64,000 nt of DNA, taken from positions 2,108,001 through 2,172,000 of the forward strand of contig NZ_CP147919.1 of the NCBI RefSeq assembly GCF_039645985.1, read 5' to 3'. The stretch is from Sulfurimonas sp. HSL3-7 (GTDB taxonomy: Bacteria > Campylobacterota > Campylobacteria > Campylobacterales > Sulfurimonadaceae). Positions within the stretch are counted from its first letter, which is position 1, and the number at the start of each line of letters is the position of its first letter. The notes under the pieces are model-generated. The model made no database searches. It was not told where the DNA came from and was given only the letters and a program-made list of their open reading frames with translations. The position numbers and the translations under genes are program-made. Below are positions 28,330-37,395 of the stretch, piece by piece.

Positions 28330-29235
28330 TTAAAAAAGCGGTGTCCCGTTGGCCCGGTGCCACGCAAGCAGATCTTCCCATATCTCTCCGGCATTTTCGC
28401 CGTAGCTGAAAAGGGAGCGGTCCGCAGGGTCGATCGACCCCTCTTTTTCCATAAACTCCATGTTTACCAGCTCTTTCCAGTAAGTCTCACCGACCAGCAC
28501 GATCGGGACCGGCTCTATTTTCCGTGTCTGTATCAGCGTCAGTATGCCGAAGAGTTCGTCGAGCGTACCGAAACCGCCCGGAAAGAAGACCAGGGCTTTC
28601 GCCCGCTGCAGGAAGTGGAGCTTTCGGATCGCAAAATAGTGAAACTGAAAACAGAGATCGGGGGTGACGTAGGGGTTGGGAAACTGCTCTTCGGGCAGAG
28701 AGATGTTCAGACCGATCGATTTTGCGGCGACGTCGAAAGCCCCCCGGTTGGCCGCCTCCATAATGCCGGGGCCGCCTCCTGTCATCAGGGTTATCCTGCT
28801 GTCAGCCGGCCCGGCTCCCGCACTGCCGACCAATCGTCCGAACCGCCTTGCGATTTCGTAGTACCTGCTTTTTTCCAGTATGCGCTCGGCGATCTCCACC
28901 GCCTCTGCTCTCTCACAAGCGTCGGGAGAACTTTTCAGGGCTTCAAGCTGACGCCTGGCTGTCGTCTCTTCGATAATGCGGGTGCTTCCGAAAACGACAA
29001 TGGTGTGCTCGATGCCGTGTTTCTGCAGCAGCAGTTCGGCCTTGAGATAATCGAGCTCCAGACGGATACCCAGTGTCTCATGCTGCTCCAGGAAGGCGCT
29101 GTCCTTCTCGGCAATCTCATAACCGGGACCACTTGTGATCGCTTCGATTCTTTCGTGCGCCCGGGGGTCTTCATCAAGGGATTTGCGGCGCTGCCACGGT
29201 AGCGGCGCCTTGCAGTCGTTTTTTGCGTCTCTCAT
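28330..29235 (-). CDS. LOG family Rossmann-fold protein (TIGR00730-like)
   Basis: The 301-residue product carries the LOG signatures FGSTRIIEE, TGGGPGIMEAANRGA and FFPGGFGTLDELFGILTLIQ (PGGxGTxxE). Proteins of this family are nucleotide-monophosphate phosphoribohydrolases or lysine-decarboxylase-like proteins. The N-terminal 80 residues extend beyond the minimal LOG core, as in larger bacterial members. It is upstream of and in the same direction as the antiporter/ATPase group, with a gap of 67 bp. The precise substrate is unknown. Confidence 0.9.
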   Translation of the reverse strand: MRDAKNDCKAPLPWQRRKSLDEDPRAHERIEAITSGPGYEIAEKDSAFLEQHETLGIRLELDYLKAELLLQKHGIEHTIVVFGSTRIIEETTARRQLEALKSSPDACERAEAVEIAERILEKSRYYEIARRFGRLVGSAGAGPADSRITLMTGGGPGIMEAANRGAFDVAAKSIGLNISLPEEQFPNPYVTPDLCFQFHYFAIRKLHFLQRAKALVFFPGGFGTLDELFGILTLIQTRKIEPVPIVLVGETYWKELVNMEFMEKEGSIDPADRSLFSYGENAGEIWEDLLAWHRANGTPLF

Positions 29236-29361
29236 CTGCTACTCTCTCTTCGCCGTACCTCACCTGCTCCGCCAGAGGGAGATGTGTTCCGGCTTTTACC
29301 GCCTGTAGAGGCCTTGCAACAATTGTATTCCCATCTAACTTAAAACCCCTTTGGCCCTCTC

Positions 29362-29377
29362 TGGCACAGCACTTGCA
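29362..29377 (+). promoter_or_regulatory. Sigma-54-like promoter with no gene downstream
   Basis: TGGCAC-AGCAC-TTGCA matches the -24/-12 consensus TGGCAC-N5-TTGCW exactly on the plus strand. Transcription would start near 29388 and run into the 3' end of the minus-strand dsrE gene. A small hairpin (CCTGCC/GGCAGG) lies at about 29445-29463. No convincing plus-strand gene follows. The match may be chance or may drive an antisense RNA. The rest of the 29236-29474 gap shows no gene. Confidence 0.35.
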
Positions 29378-29474
29378 TGCCGCTTTTGCATCGGCCGACA
29401 ACGAAGCAGCAAAAAAGAGAGGGAAAAGGGTACGGGGAGAGACGCCTGCCAAAGAGGAGGCAGGAACGCTTGTG

Positions 29475-29810
29475 TCAGAGAGTGATGACCTTCCACTCCT
29501 TCTGGAGCGCCTCCGTCAGGAATTCGCCTGTGTGAATGGCCTTGACACCGAGTGATTCAAGCTTTTCAGTGACGCCGTAGTCATCGCTGCAGACGACGCA
29601 GACCGAGGTCTCCACCCCGCTCTCCTGAACGGTTTTCAGCATCGCCTGGAGTTCACTGTTATGGGCCAACACCCTGGCGGATGGGCCCCAGATCATCAGG
29701 TGGGCCTCGTCCCAGTAGCCTCTCGGCAAAATGACGCTGCCGTAGAGCAGCACCATTTTTTTCGCCACTTCGACCTCTTCGGTCGTCCAGAGTATCAGCA
29801 GCTTGTTCAC
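29475..29810 (-). CDS. DsrE family protein
   Basis: The 111-residue product has the DsrE/DsrF alpha/beta pattern: KLLILWTTEEVEVAKKMVLLYG, HLMIWGPSARVLAHN, VETSVCVVCSDDYGVTEKLESLGV and a C-terminal hydrophobic strand. DsrE-family proteins carry or handle sulfur through cysteines; here CVVC is present in the position where family members often have a conserved Cys. The ATG overlaps the stop of the Fe-S protein gene upstream (4 bp), so it is cotranscribed with hemN and that gene. A second DsrE-like gene lies at the right edge. Confidence 0.8.
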   Translation of the reverse strand: MNKLLILWTTEEVEVAKKMVLLYGSVILPRGYWDEAHLMIWGPSARVLAHNSELQAMLKTVQESGVETSVCVVCSDDYGVTEKLESLGVKAIHTGEFLTEALQKEWKVITL

Positions 29811-31105
29811 TGTTTTTTAAGCGCTTCGGCGATCAGCTCGATCGGGTTCTTGAAGATCGTATCGACCTCTGCCTGATAGAGCGAGTCGTTGATCTGCATA
29901 CGGCAGGCGGAGCACTCCGCCGAGACCACCTGCGCCCCGGTCTCCTTGATCATCGCCGCTTTCGGTACCCCCGCCGCCTTGGCGAAATGGTATTTCTCGG
30001 TCTGCATCGTCACCCCGCCGAAGCCACAGCAGACGTTCGGGTCGCTCATCTCTTTAAGGACGTAGCTCTGCTTTATGAGGTTGCGCGGCTCGTTGTGGAC
30101 ACCCTGCATCTTTCTGGCATGGCAGGGGTCGTGGTAGGTGACGATCAGATCGTTTTTGGCTTTTGCCGAAAGCAGATGTTCCAGATGGGTGTGGTGCTGG
30201 AGCCACTCGGTCGCCATGAAGACCTTGTCTTTGAGCTTTCTCGCCCGTTCCTGCCACTCCGGCTGGTCATGGAAGAAGTGCTCGTAGTCGATCTTGATCA
30301 TCGCCGAACAGGTCGCCTCGGGGATAATGATCGCTTCAACCTCATCGATGAAGCTCTCAAAATATTCGATGTTCTTTTTCGCGTTGTTGTCGACCGTATC
30401 GAAATCGCCTGTAAAGTAGGCCGGTGCCCCGCAGCATAGCTGTTTTTTCGGGATGAAAGCGTCAATCTCAAGGGCTTCGAGAATATCCAGTAGCCCTTTG
30501 CCGATCTCGGTATAGTTGTAGTTGGCAAGACAGCCGATGAAGATCGCCACCCTTCGTTTTCCGCCGTTGTCGATGTTCTCGGGATTCGCGTTCAAAAACG
30601 AGGTCTTGCCCATACTCGGCAGCAGGCGGTCTTTTTTGATGATCGGCAGACGAAAACGCGGTTCCATCGACTGCTGTTCTGCCTTGATCTTGAAGCCGCA
30701 GGTCTGAAAGACGTAGCCGAGCTTGAAGAGCAGGTCCATCGTGAAACGGTGGCGCAGCAGAAAGAAGAAGGCCTTTTTAAACCACGCCAGTCCGAACTTC
30801 TCGGCGATATCGGCGCGCACCTGTTCGATCACCATGTCGGTCGGCAGGGCCTTCGGACAAATGTCGACGCAGTTGGTACAGAGGAAACAGCTCTCGAAGA
30901 TATCTTTGGCCGTTTTATCCAGTTCGAGGTTGCCTTTCTGATAGGCCCCGAGCAGATCGATGAAACCGCGCGGCGAGGTGACCTCGTCGGCGTTGACGTT
31001 GTGGATGGTACAGACCGGTATACACATCCCGCACTTGATACAGGCATCGCTGGTCTCACTGAAGTTGAAGATATCTTCCGGACGTTTTTGTTTCTTGCTC
31101 ATCAT
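29807..31105 (-). CDS. Fe-S protein with two CCG domains (GlcF/HdrD-like)
   Basis: The 432-residue cytoplasmic or membrane-peripheral protein has two 4Fe-4S ferredoxin motifs, CIKCGMCIPVC and CFLCTNCVDICP. Two cysteine-rich CCG domains follow (KKQLCCGAPAY and DPNVCCGFGG, with GCLANY and SAECSACRMQI). The same layout is found in glycolate oxidase GlcF, LutA and HdrD. It overlaps hemN by 4 bp, a pairing seen in other Campylobacterota. The electron donor and acceptor are not known; a lactate/glycolate or heme-linked role is possible. Confidence 0.88.
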   Translation of the reverse strand: MMSKKQKRPEDIFNFSETSDACIKCGMCIPVCTIHNVNADEVTSPRGFIDLLGAYQKGNLELDKTAKDIFESCFLCTNCVDICPKALPTDMVIEQVRADIAEKFGLAWFKKAFFFLLRHRFTMDLLFKLGYVFQTCGFKIKAEQQSMEPRFRLPIIKKDRLLPSMGKTSFLNANPENIDNGGKRRVAIFIGCLANYNYTEIGKGLLDILEALEIDAFIPKKQLCCGAPAYFTGDFDTVDNNAKKNIEYFESFIDEVEAIIIPEATCSAMIKIDYEHFFHDQPEWQERARKLKDKVFMATEWLQHHTHLEHLLSAKAKNDLIVTYHDPCHARKMQGVHNEPRNLIKQSYVLKEMSDPNVCCGFGGVTMQTEKYHFAKAAGVPKAAMIKETGAQVVSAECSACRMQINDSLYQAEVDTIFKNPIELIAEALKKQ

Positions 31106-32469
31106 ACTGTCTTTGAAAAGGTCTTTTTGGAACCGGCGTGCTTGTTCATATAGGCATCAAACACCATGGCGATGTTTCTGATCAGCAGGGTCCCCGTCTC
31201 CGAGCACTCGATATGATCGCCGTTGACACGCACCAGTTCCTCATCAATAAACGGTTGGAGCCCCGGTAGGTCATCTGCAAAATAGGTGTTGAAATCAACG
31301 TCAAAATCGGCATTGAAACGTTTGATATCCATTTTGAAGTTGCTCATCAGCTCCATGATCACATGCTGGCGTATCATGTCATCCTCGTTAAGCACAACAC
31401 CGCGTTCGAACGGCAGTCTGTCCGCATCGATCGCCGCCTCGTACGCCTTCATCTCTTTGAAGTTCTGGGCGTAGTAGTCTACCCCCTCGCCGATCGAAGT
31501 GAGGCCGACACCGATCAGGTCGGCGCCGCCCTTGGTGGTGTAGCCCTGGAAGTTGCGGTGGAGTTCACCCTTCTCTATCGCTTTGAAGAGTTCGTCCTCG
31601 GGTTTGGCAAAGTGGTCCATCCCGATCATTTTGTAGCCGTTCTCCGTGAGATAGTCGATGGTGTACTGCATGATCTGCAGTTTCTCGTCCGGCAGCGGCA
31701 GCGTCGTTTCGTCGATCTTGCGCATCGTCTTTTTAAGCCACGGCACATGGGCGTAGTTGAATACGGCGAAGCGGTCGGGGTTGAGCGAAAGGGAGAGTCT
31801 TAGGGTCTCCTTGAAGGTTTCCAGGCTCTGGTACGGCAAGCCGTAGATCAAATCGACGTTGACCGACTCCATATTGTATTTGCGGGCCAGGTCCATCGCA
31901 TTTTTCGTGATGTCGTAGGGCTGGACGCGGTGCACCGCCACCTGCACCTTCTCGTTGAAATCCTGGATGCCGAAGCTGACGCGGTTGAACCCCTCTTCGC
32001 TCATCATCTTCATCTGCGCCTCATTTATATGGCGCGGGTCGATCTCGCAGGAGATCTCGGCGTCGGTGCTGAAGTTCTTGAAATGGCTTTTGATCGCCAC
32101 GATGATCTCTTTAAGCTGCTCGGCACTGAAAAAGGTCGGCGTCCCCCCGCCGAAGTGCATCTGGATCACCTCGCGCGAGGTGTCGACATGGCGGCTCAGG
32201 ATCGCGAGTTCGCGTTTGAGGTAGTCGATGTAACGGACCATCTTCTCCTCTTTGGAGGTGAAGACGACGTTACAGCCGCAGAAATAGCAGGCGTTGCGGC
32301 AGAACGGCAGGTGGAAATAGAGGGATAGAGGACGCGAACTCTCCTGACTCTCCAGTTTGTTGATATAGGTCTCATAAGTAAAGGCATCATTGAACTCCAA
32401 AGCCGTCGGATACGAGGTGTATCGCGGTCCCGGTTTAGAGTATTTGATAAATTTTGCGAAGTCAAGCAT
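31102..32469 (-). CDS. hemN: Oxygen-independent coproporphyrinogen III dehydrogenase
   Basis: Radical SAM enzyme that decarboxylates two propionates of coproporphyrinogen III without oxygen. The 455 residues contain GPRYTSYPTA at the N-terminus, FCRNACYFCGCNV (CxxxCxxC plus the extra Cys of HemN), HFGGGTPTF, SCEIDPRHI, RVSFGIQDFN and DLIYGLPYQS. The C-terminal HemN domain includes GYTTKGGADLIGVGLTSIG. It is the first gene of a three-gene group with the Fe-S protein and DsrE. Confidence 0.96.
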   Translation of the reverse strand: MLDFAKFIKYSKPGPRYTSYPTALEFNDAFTYETYINKLESQESSRPLSLYFHLPFCRNACYFCGCNVVFTSKEEKMVRYIDYLKRELAILSRHVDTSREVIQMHFGGGTPTFFSAEQLKEIIVAIKSHFKNFSTDAEISCEIDPRHINEAQMKMMSEEGFNRVSFGIQDFNEKVQVAVHRVQPYDITKNAMDLARKYNMESVNVDLIYGLPYQSLETFKETLRLSLSLNPDRFAVFNYAHVPWLKKTMRKIDETTLPLPDEKLQIMQYTIDYLTENGYKMIGMDHFAKPEDELFKAIEKGELHRNFQGYTTKGGADLIGVGLTSIGEGVDYYAQNFKEMKAYEAAIDADRLPFERGVVLNEDDMIRQHVIMELMSNFKMDIKRFNADFDVDFNTYFADDLPGLQPFIDEELVRVNGDHIECSETGTLLIRNIAMVFDAYMNKHAGSKKTFSKTV

Positions 32470-32655
32470 AAGCGTCCAATATTTTAATATTAATACGCGA
32501 TTATGCCGTTGAAGTGTTGAAAACGGGGTTAAAGAGAGAAATTAATACCGCAGCAAGAAGGTTGTTTACGCATCGGTTGCCCTTCATCCGGGTTAACGAA
32601 GCGCCTATGTACGATCTCTATCCACACACTGTCCGATAAGCGTTTCACGACCTTT

Positions 32656-33099
32656 CTACCTGTCATAAAAAAGTTCGATGCACTTCTTGAAATCGCTGCA
32701 GCGCACGCAGCGCACAAAACGGCGTTCCTCTTTGGGAAGGGTGTAGGAAGCCCCGCTGCCGAAGTCGACGACCCAGGCGTGCGGCGCGTTCCAGGCGTAG
32801 GTGCTGGCGGTCCAGTAGACGGCATTTTTCTTGTAGTAGACAAAGCCTTTTTTGATCCTGCGGCCCGCAGGACGGCTGATATCGACGATGGTCGCCATCT
32901 CGCTCTCGCTCGGCAGCCACCAGTCGTCGAAGCCTTCAAGGTCAAGCTCTTCGCAGTTCTCCTTTGCCTCCTGCCAGGTCAGGATAACGCTCTTGTTCTC
33001 AACAACGTCCTGCCACATAAACGCCGTCTTTTCATCGACGAGCGTCTGGCTCATCAGCCAGGAGTGAGAGGCGAGTAGCAGAAAAAGAAGCCGCTGCAT
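32656..33099 (-). CDS. DUF1566 (Lcl C-terminal) exported protein
   Basis: The 147-residue product has a short signal peptide (MQRLLFLLLASHSWLMSQ) and then one DUF1566 module: FMWQDVVENKSV, ENCEELDLEGFDDWWLPS and a C-terminal RFVRCVRC. DUF1566 modules resemble adhesive FGE/Lcl folds and often sit at cell surfaces. It starts immediately after the TonB-dependent receptor gene (1 bp) and is the last gene of the TonB operon, so it may be an accessory envelope factor of that receptor. The gap between this gene and hemN (32470-32655) shows nothing. Confidence 0.8.
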   Translation of the reverse strand: MQRLLFLLLASHSWLMSQTLVDEKTAFMWQDVVENKSVILTWQEAKENCEELDLEGFDDWWLPSESEMATIVDISRPAGRRIKKGFVYYKKNAVYWTASTYAWNAPHAWVVDFGSGASYTLPKEERRFVRCVRCSDFKKCIELFYDR

Positions 33100-36000
33100 C
33101 TAGAACTTGGCGCTCAGTGAGAGCGAGACCGAGCGGCCTGTTTTATATTTCAGCGTCACATTGTCGCCCTGCTTCCAGATGGTCTCATCATCCAGGATGT
33201 TCTTAAGCTTGAAGGTCATCGCCATGTCCGCAAAGACATCCGTTTTAAACTGCTCCGTCCAGGTGAAATCAAGCAGATGCGGCGGCACTTCATAATCGTC
33301 AAGCGCATAGATGACCGTACCGTTTTTCAGCGCCACCCGCATCAGACGTTCGGACATCTTGTTGTACGAGAGGTTCAGGGTCCGGTTGTCGCTCTGCTCA
33401 TACGTGAATGAGAGGTTCAGTACCTGCGGTGACAAGCCCTGCAAGCCCCGGTTCTGGGTCACAAACTTACGCTGCTGATCCGGTGTCAACTCCACTTTCG
33501 AATCAATATAGGTATAGTTTCCGGAGAAGACAAAGTCATCCAATGCACCCGTGATAAAGCCCAGGTTTTTATACCAGCTCAACTCAATCCCCGCCAGATC
33601 CGCTGCCGCCGAATTCTCAAAAGAGTAACGCGGCAGTGTCCCCGTCGTAAAGGTCTGCGTATCTTCGATAGGGTTGTCCATGTGCTTATAGAAGAGCGAC
33701 GCACTGATCGAATCGATAGTGTTAAAGAAGTAGTCATACCGCAGATCGACACTCTGGATATCTGTCTCGACCAGATCCGGATTACCGGCAATCTTTGCCA
33801 GGAATACCGGGTGAATGAACTCGGCATCGACAAACTCGCGGAAGTCGGGATAGACAAAGGTCTCGGAGTACGCCAGACGGATCTGATTCGCATCGTTGAT
33901 GCTGTATTTCGCCCCAAGACTCGGCAGGTTTTTAGTAAATTTAAGTTCATTGCTCGTCGTTCCGACGATATTATTCGTCACCTCATATTGGCGGACCGTC
34001 TGCGTCAGGTCGACATGGCGGACCCCGAAGGTCAGATCCAGATCTTCCATCGGCTTGAGCATCCCTTTGAGGTAGAACGCCTTGCGGTCAAGGCTGGCAT
34101 TGTACTGATCCTTCGGCTGGGAGGTGATACTGTAGTCCAGCTCATCCCCCGTCCCGTAGTCGATGATCCCGCCGATCGGTCCCGAGATGACATCGGCATC
34201 GGTGATACTGCTCTGTATGGTCAACTCCCGGCGGTTACCGACACGCTCTTTCTTCTCCTGTACATACCCCAGTTCGAGGTAATCTTCATCGCTTAACAAC
34301 GGGATATCCGTCTTGTTTTTCAAGAAGAAGTTCGTCACCTCATCCTCTGTCGTTCTGTTGTTATAGGTCAGTTTGCTCTGGTTCGGCTGAAAGACATACG
34401 GCTGGCTCGCAAAGACTTTTTTATAGTTGTAGACGACATCGTTCGGAACATCTTCACTCGCCGTCGCAAACTCGTACCCGAAATCAAACCGGTTGTCGGT
34501 CAACAGGTCGTAGCTCAGGCCGCCGTTGATCTGATTGATGTCCAGCTCGCGTTCCTGCCACTCCAGGTAGCTCTGCAGCTCTCTTGAGTTGTTCTCACCG
34601 AAGGTCCCTTCGACCGAACGGGTCTGATCAAGCGTGTTCAGGACGTAGAGTTTGGTGTAGGCAATGTCAAAATTTCTGAATTGGTACCCGACATTGAAAA
34701 GCCCCCCGTGCTGCACGGTCTCACGGTAGGAGTCGTTCACCGCCGTGTTGTCCGGTGTGCTCTCCTGCACACCGTCCCGCGATGTCAGATAGTCGTAAGA
34801 GGTGTAGGTCTGCAGTTTCGCTTCGCTTTTATACCCGTACGATGCCAAAAAGCTCAGTTCGTGTTCGTCGGCGATCGTAAAACTCTTGGCCACTTCCATC
34901 TCGACTTCGCCGCCGAGCGGCACCGTTGTCGTCTGGTTGTTAATGTTTCGGTCTTTCAGGAAATTCTGCATCTCACTGCTGCTGTAATCAAGGCTCGGCG
35001 GGTTCTCTCCGACAACAGGGGTCATCGCATTCACAAGACCGGAGTTGAATGCACGGTACCCGTCATCAAAACCTGTCCAGTCACTTGAAGAGCCCTGGTA
35101 ACTCGGCGCCTCTTTGCCGTAGGAGTCATGGATGTTCAGCCCCACTTTGACCTTGGCATAATCGTCATCCGAAACCTTTTTGGTCCGTACATTGACATAC
35201 CCGCCGCCGAAGGCGCCCGTGATGTCCGGGGTAAAGGTCTTCTGCACCTGCAGACTGCCGATGACGCCGCTCGGGAACATGTCAAGCGGAACCGTACGTT
35301 TGACCGGGTTCGGCGAAGGGAGCGCCATACCGTTGAGCTCGGTGCTTGAATAACGGTCTCCGAGTCCACGGACATAGATATATTTACCGCCCAAAATCGT
35401 GACACCGGCCACACGTTTCAAAGCGCTCGCTGCATTGGAGTCACCCTGTTTTGACATCTGTTCGGAACCGATGATGTTGGCGATCGATTCGCTGTTACGC
35501 TCTTCGGCCATGACGGCTGCAACCGAACCCTGTACCTGCGGGGCCAGAACAACGAACTCTTCGAGCTCCATCGATGCCGGTGACATCTCGACAAACTTTG
35601 TCACGCTTTCATTGCCCAGGACCGTCACCTTGACCGTCTGCGAACTGTACTCGCTGTGGATGATGGAGATGGTCTGATTCCCCTCAGGAATCGTCAGCGA
35701 CACTAGACCTTTGTCGTCACTTTTGACATCGATCTTCATACCTTTTACAAAGATTCGTGCGTTTTTGATAGGTTCGGTACTCTCGGATGACGTCAATTGA
35801 AGATTGACATAGCCGTTGACAACGCTCTTATTGCTGTCAGCCTGAGCTGCCGACGCGGCGCTCTGGGGCACCTCTTCATCGACAAAATCGAGCGTATTGT
35901 CGGCTTTCAATGAGACAAACAGCTGCGACTCTTTGCCCTTTTCGATCATGAAATTTTTCTTGACGAAGGCCTGCGGCACCCCGTTCTCTTTGGCAACCAC

Positions 36001-36243
36001 CTGAAGCTGATAGCTGCCTGCCGGCAGAACGGTAAAAAGGTAGCCGTCGCTGTCGGTGACGAATTCCGCTCTTTTGTCATAGCTGCCCGGTGCGTTGATC
36101 AGCGCCGAATCCGACTTTTTAAAGATCGCAACGGTCTGGTCGGCAAGCGGCTTGCCGTCTTTCATGGCATAAAACGAGAGTTCCCCGGTATCGATAGCGT
36201 AGACGGAGCTTAAAAAAGCCATCAAGATTAAAAATAGTTTCAT
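33100..36243 (-). CDS. Oar-like TonB-dependent outer-membrane receptor
   Basis: The 1047-residue product has a signal peptide (MKLFLILMAFLSSVYA). Two beta-sandwich N-terminal domains follow, at about 20-95 and 140-215, of the carboxypeptidase-regulatory/Ig type. Next come a possible TonB box region (ELEEFVVLAP, near 226-236), a plug (IANIIGSEQMSKQGDSNAAS, YIYVRGLGDRYSSTELNGM, GGGYVNVRTK) and a barrel ending in SLSLSAKF with the terminal Phe. Extra N-terminal domains before the plug resemble Myxococcus Oar and Bacteroidota receptors; Oar has been implicated in protein export rather than import. The ATG overlaps the TPR gene stop (4 bp). The substrate is unknown. The promoter is the phased GTAAC array upstream of the operon at 41147-41200. 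Confidence 0.93.
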   Translation of the reverse strand: MKLFLILMAFLSSVYAIDTGELSFYAMKDGKPLADQTVAIFKKSDSALINAPGSYDKRAEFVTDSDGYLFTVLPAGSYQLQVVAKENGVPQAFVKKNFMIEKGKESQLFVSLKADNTLDFVDEEVPQSAASAAQADSNKSVVNGYVNLQLTSSESTEPIKNARIFVKGMKIDVKSDDKGLVSLTIPEGNQTISIIHSEYSSQTVKVTVLGNESVTKFVEMSPASMELEEFVVLAPQVQGSVAAVMAEERNSESIANIIGSEQMSKQGDSNAASALKRVAGVTILGGKYIYVRGLGDRYSSTELNGMALPSPNPVKRTVPLDMFPSGVIGSLQVQKTFTPDITGAFGGGYVNVRTKKVSDDDYAKVKVGLNIHDSYGKEAPSYQGSSSDWTGFDDGYRAFNSGLVNAMTPVVGENPPSLDYSSSEMQNFLKDRNINNQTTTVPLGGEVEMEVAKSFTIADEHELSFLASYGYKSEAKLQTYTSYDYLTSRDGVQESTPDNTAVNDSYRETVQHGGLFNVGYQFRNFDIAYTKLYVLNTLDQTRSVEGTFGENNSRELQSYLEWQERELDINQINGGLSYDLLTDNRFDFGYEFATASEDVPNDVVYNYKKVFASQPYVFQPNQSKLTYNNRTTEDEVTNFFLKNKTDIPLLSDEDYLELGYVQEKKERVGNRRELTIQSSITDADVISGPIGGIIDYGTGDELDYSITSQPKDQYNASLDRKAFYLKGMLKPMEDLDLTFGVRHVDLTQTVRQYEVTNNIVGTTSNELKFTKNLPSLGAKYSINDANQIRLAYSETFVYPDFREFVDAEFIHPVFLAKIAGNPDLVETDIQSVDLRYDYFFNTIDSISASLFYKHMDNPIEDTQTFTTGTLPRYSFENSAAADLAGIELSWYKNLGFITGALDDFVFSGNYTYIDSKVELTPDQQRKFVTQNRGLQGLSPQVLNLSFTYEQSDNRTLNLSYNKMSERLMRVALKNGTVIYALDDYEVPPHLLDFTWTEQFKTDVFADMAMTFKLKNILDDETIWKQGDNVTLKYKTGRSVSLSLSAKF

Positions 36244-37385
36244 AATTCACATTCCCAAGCGTTGTTTTGACATTTTTCGATGTTCTTGCGAAGCTCCGTC
36301 GCTTTTGCGAAGAGATCCGGGCGCGTCAGCTCTTTGAGCTGTGCTTCGCAGGCCGCAAAATTAGCGGTCATATAATAGGCATAGGCCAGGGCATAGCGGA
36401 TATTCTCATCCTCCAGCAGGCCGCTGCGTTCGATCGCACTGTGCGCCGAGACCACCCGTTCGTACTCGCCGAATTCAAGATAGATCGCGATACGCTGTTT
36501 ATACTTCTCTTTGGTGTCGAGCAGCTGCGTGTTTTTATAGAGCGCCAGCGTAAACTCGCGGGCACGGCGCAGCATCTCGGCCGCCTCTTTGGTGTATTTG
36601 GCATCTTCGATCGAGGCCTGGTCAAAGAGGTCGGCCGCCGCATGGATCATCTCCTGGTCAAGATAGAGATGGGCCAACATCACGGTCATCTCGGCACTCT
36701 CAGGAAACTTCAGGTTGCCGCGTTCTGCCAATTCGGTCGCTTTTTGCGTCGCGCCGCTTTTGCGAAGGGCACCGATGAACGACAGATAGGTCTTGGCGTT
36801 GGGCTTTTCATTGGCCAGGTAGATCTCGGCATCTTCCAGTGCGCTTTGATAGAGCCCGAGTTCGACATAGTAGTTGAAACGCTGCTTGTAGACGGCAAAA
36901 TAGTCCGGGAATCTGGCGATCGTTTCGGCAATCGTCTCCAGGGCCTCCGGACGCTGTTCAAGTTTCCAGTGACACTCCGCCCGCAAGGCCAGTAGCTGCG
37001 GTTTAGCCGCAGCAATATCGCCCGCCTTGTCCAGCGCCTCTATCGTTCCCTGATAGTCGAGCAGCTTAAAATTGTTCTGCGCGATATAAAGGTAGATCGT
37101 CGGTTCCGTCTGACCGCTCTCGATCGCTTTATAGAACTGTTCATTGGCCACTTTATAGAGCTGCTGTTTCGTAAAGACCAACCCTTTGATCGTGTAGTAC
37201 AGCACGAAGTCAAAATCTTTCTGTGTCGTGTCAGCTTCGTTCAGGGTCTCGGCAGCACGGGCATAGTGACCGTCTTTCATCAACAGTGCCGCCAGTGCGA
37301 CATGGTCGACTTCGTCATTCTTGCTCTTCTCAGCAGCAAAGACCGTCAGTTGTAACGCCGTTAATAACATAAAAAATAGTTTCAT
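36240..37385 (-). CDS. TPR protein of the TonB2-type complex
   Basis: The 381-residue product has a signal peptide (MKLFFMLLTALQLTVFA) and about eight tetratricopeptide-like helical repeats, for example HYARAAETLNEADT, FYKAIESGQTEPTIYLYIAQ, SALEDAEIYLANEKPNAKTY and LAHLYLDQEMIHAAADLFDQ. A periplasmic TPR protein downstream of tonB is a standard member of Vibrio TonB2-type clusters, where it supports the transducer complex. It lies 10 bp after tonB and overlaps the receptor gene. Confidence 0.88.
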   Translation of the reverse strand: MKLFFMLLTALQLTVFAAEKSKNDEVDHVALAALLMKDGHYARAAETLNEADTTQKDFDFVLYYTIKGLVFTKQQLYKVANEQFYKAIESGQTEPTIYLYIAQNNFKLLDYQGTIEALDKAGDIAAAKPQLLALRAECHWKLEQRPEALETIAETIARFPDYFAVYKQRFNYYVELGLYQSALEDAEIYLANEKPNAKTYLSFIGALRKSGATQKATELAERGNLKFPESAEMTVMLAHLYLDQEMIHAAADLFDQASIEDAKYTKEAAEMLRRAREFTLALYKNTQLLDTKEKYKQRIAIYLEFGEYERVVSAHSAIERSGLLEDENIRYALAYAYYMTANFAACEAQLKELTRPDLFAKATELRKNIEKCQNNAWECEL

Positions 37386-37395
37386 AGCTCTTCTC

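Noticed and set aside
29174-29452. 92-codon minus-strand frame between dsrE and the LOG gene
   Set aside because: It needs a TTG start with no ribosome-binding site, overlaps the LOG start by about 60 bp, and its composition is not protein-like in the second half.
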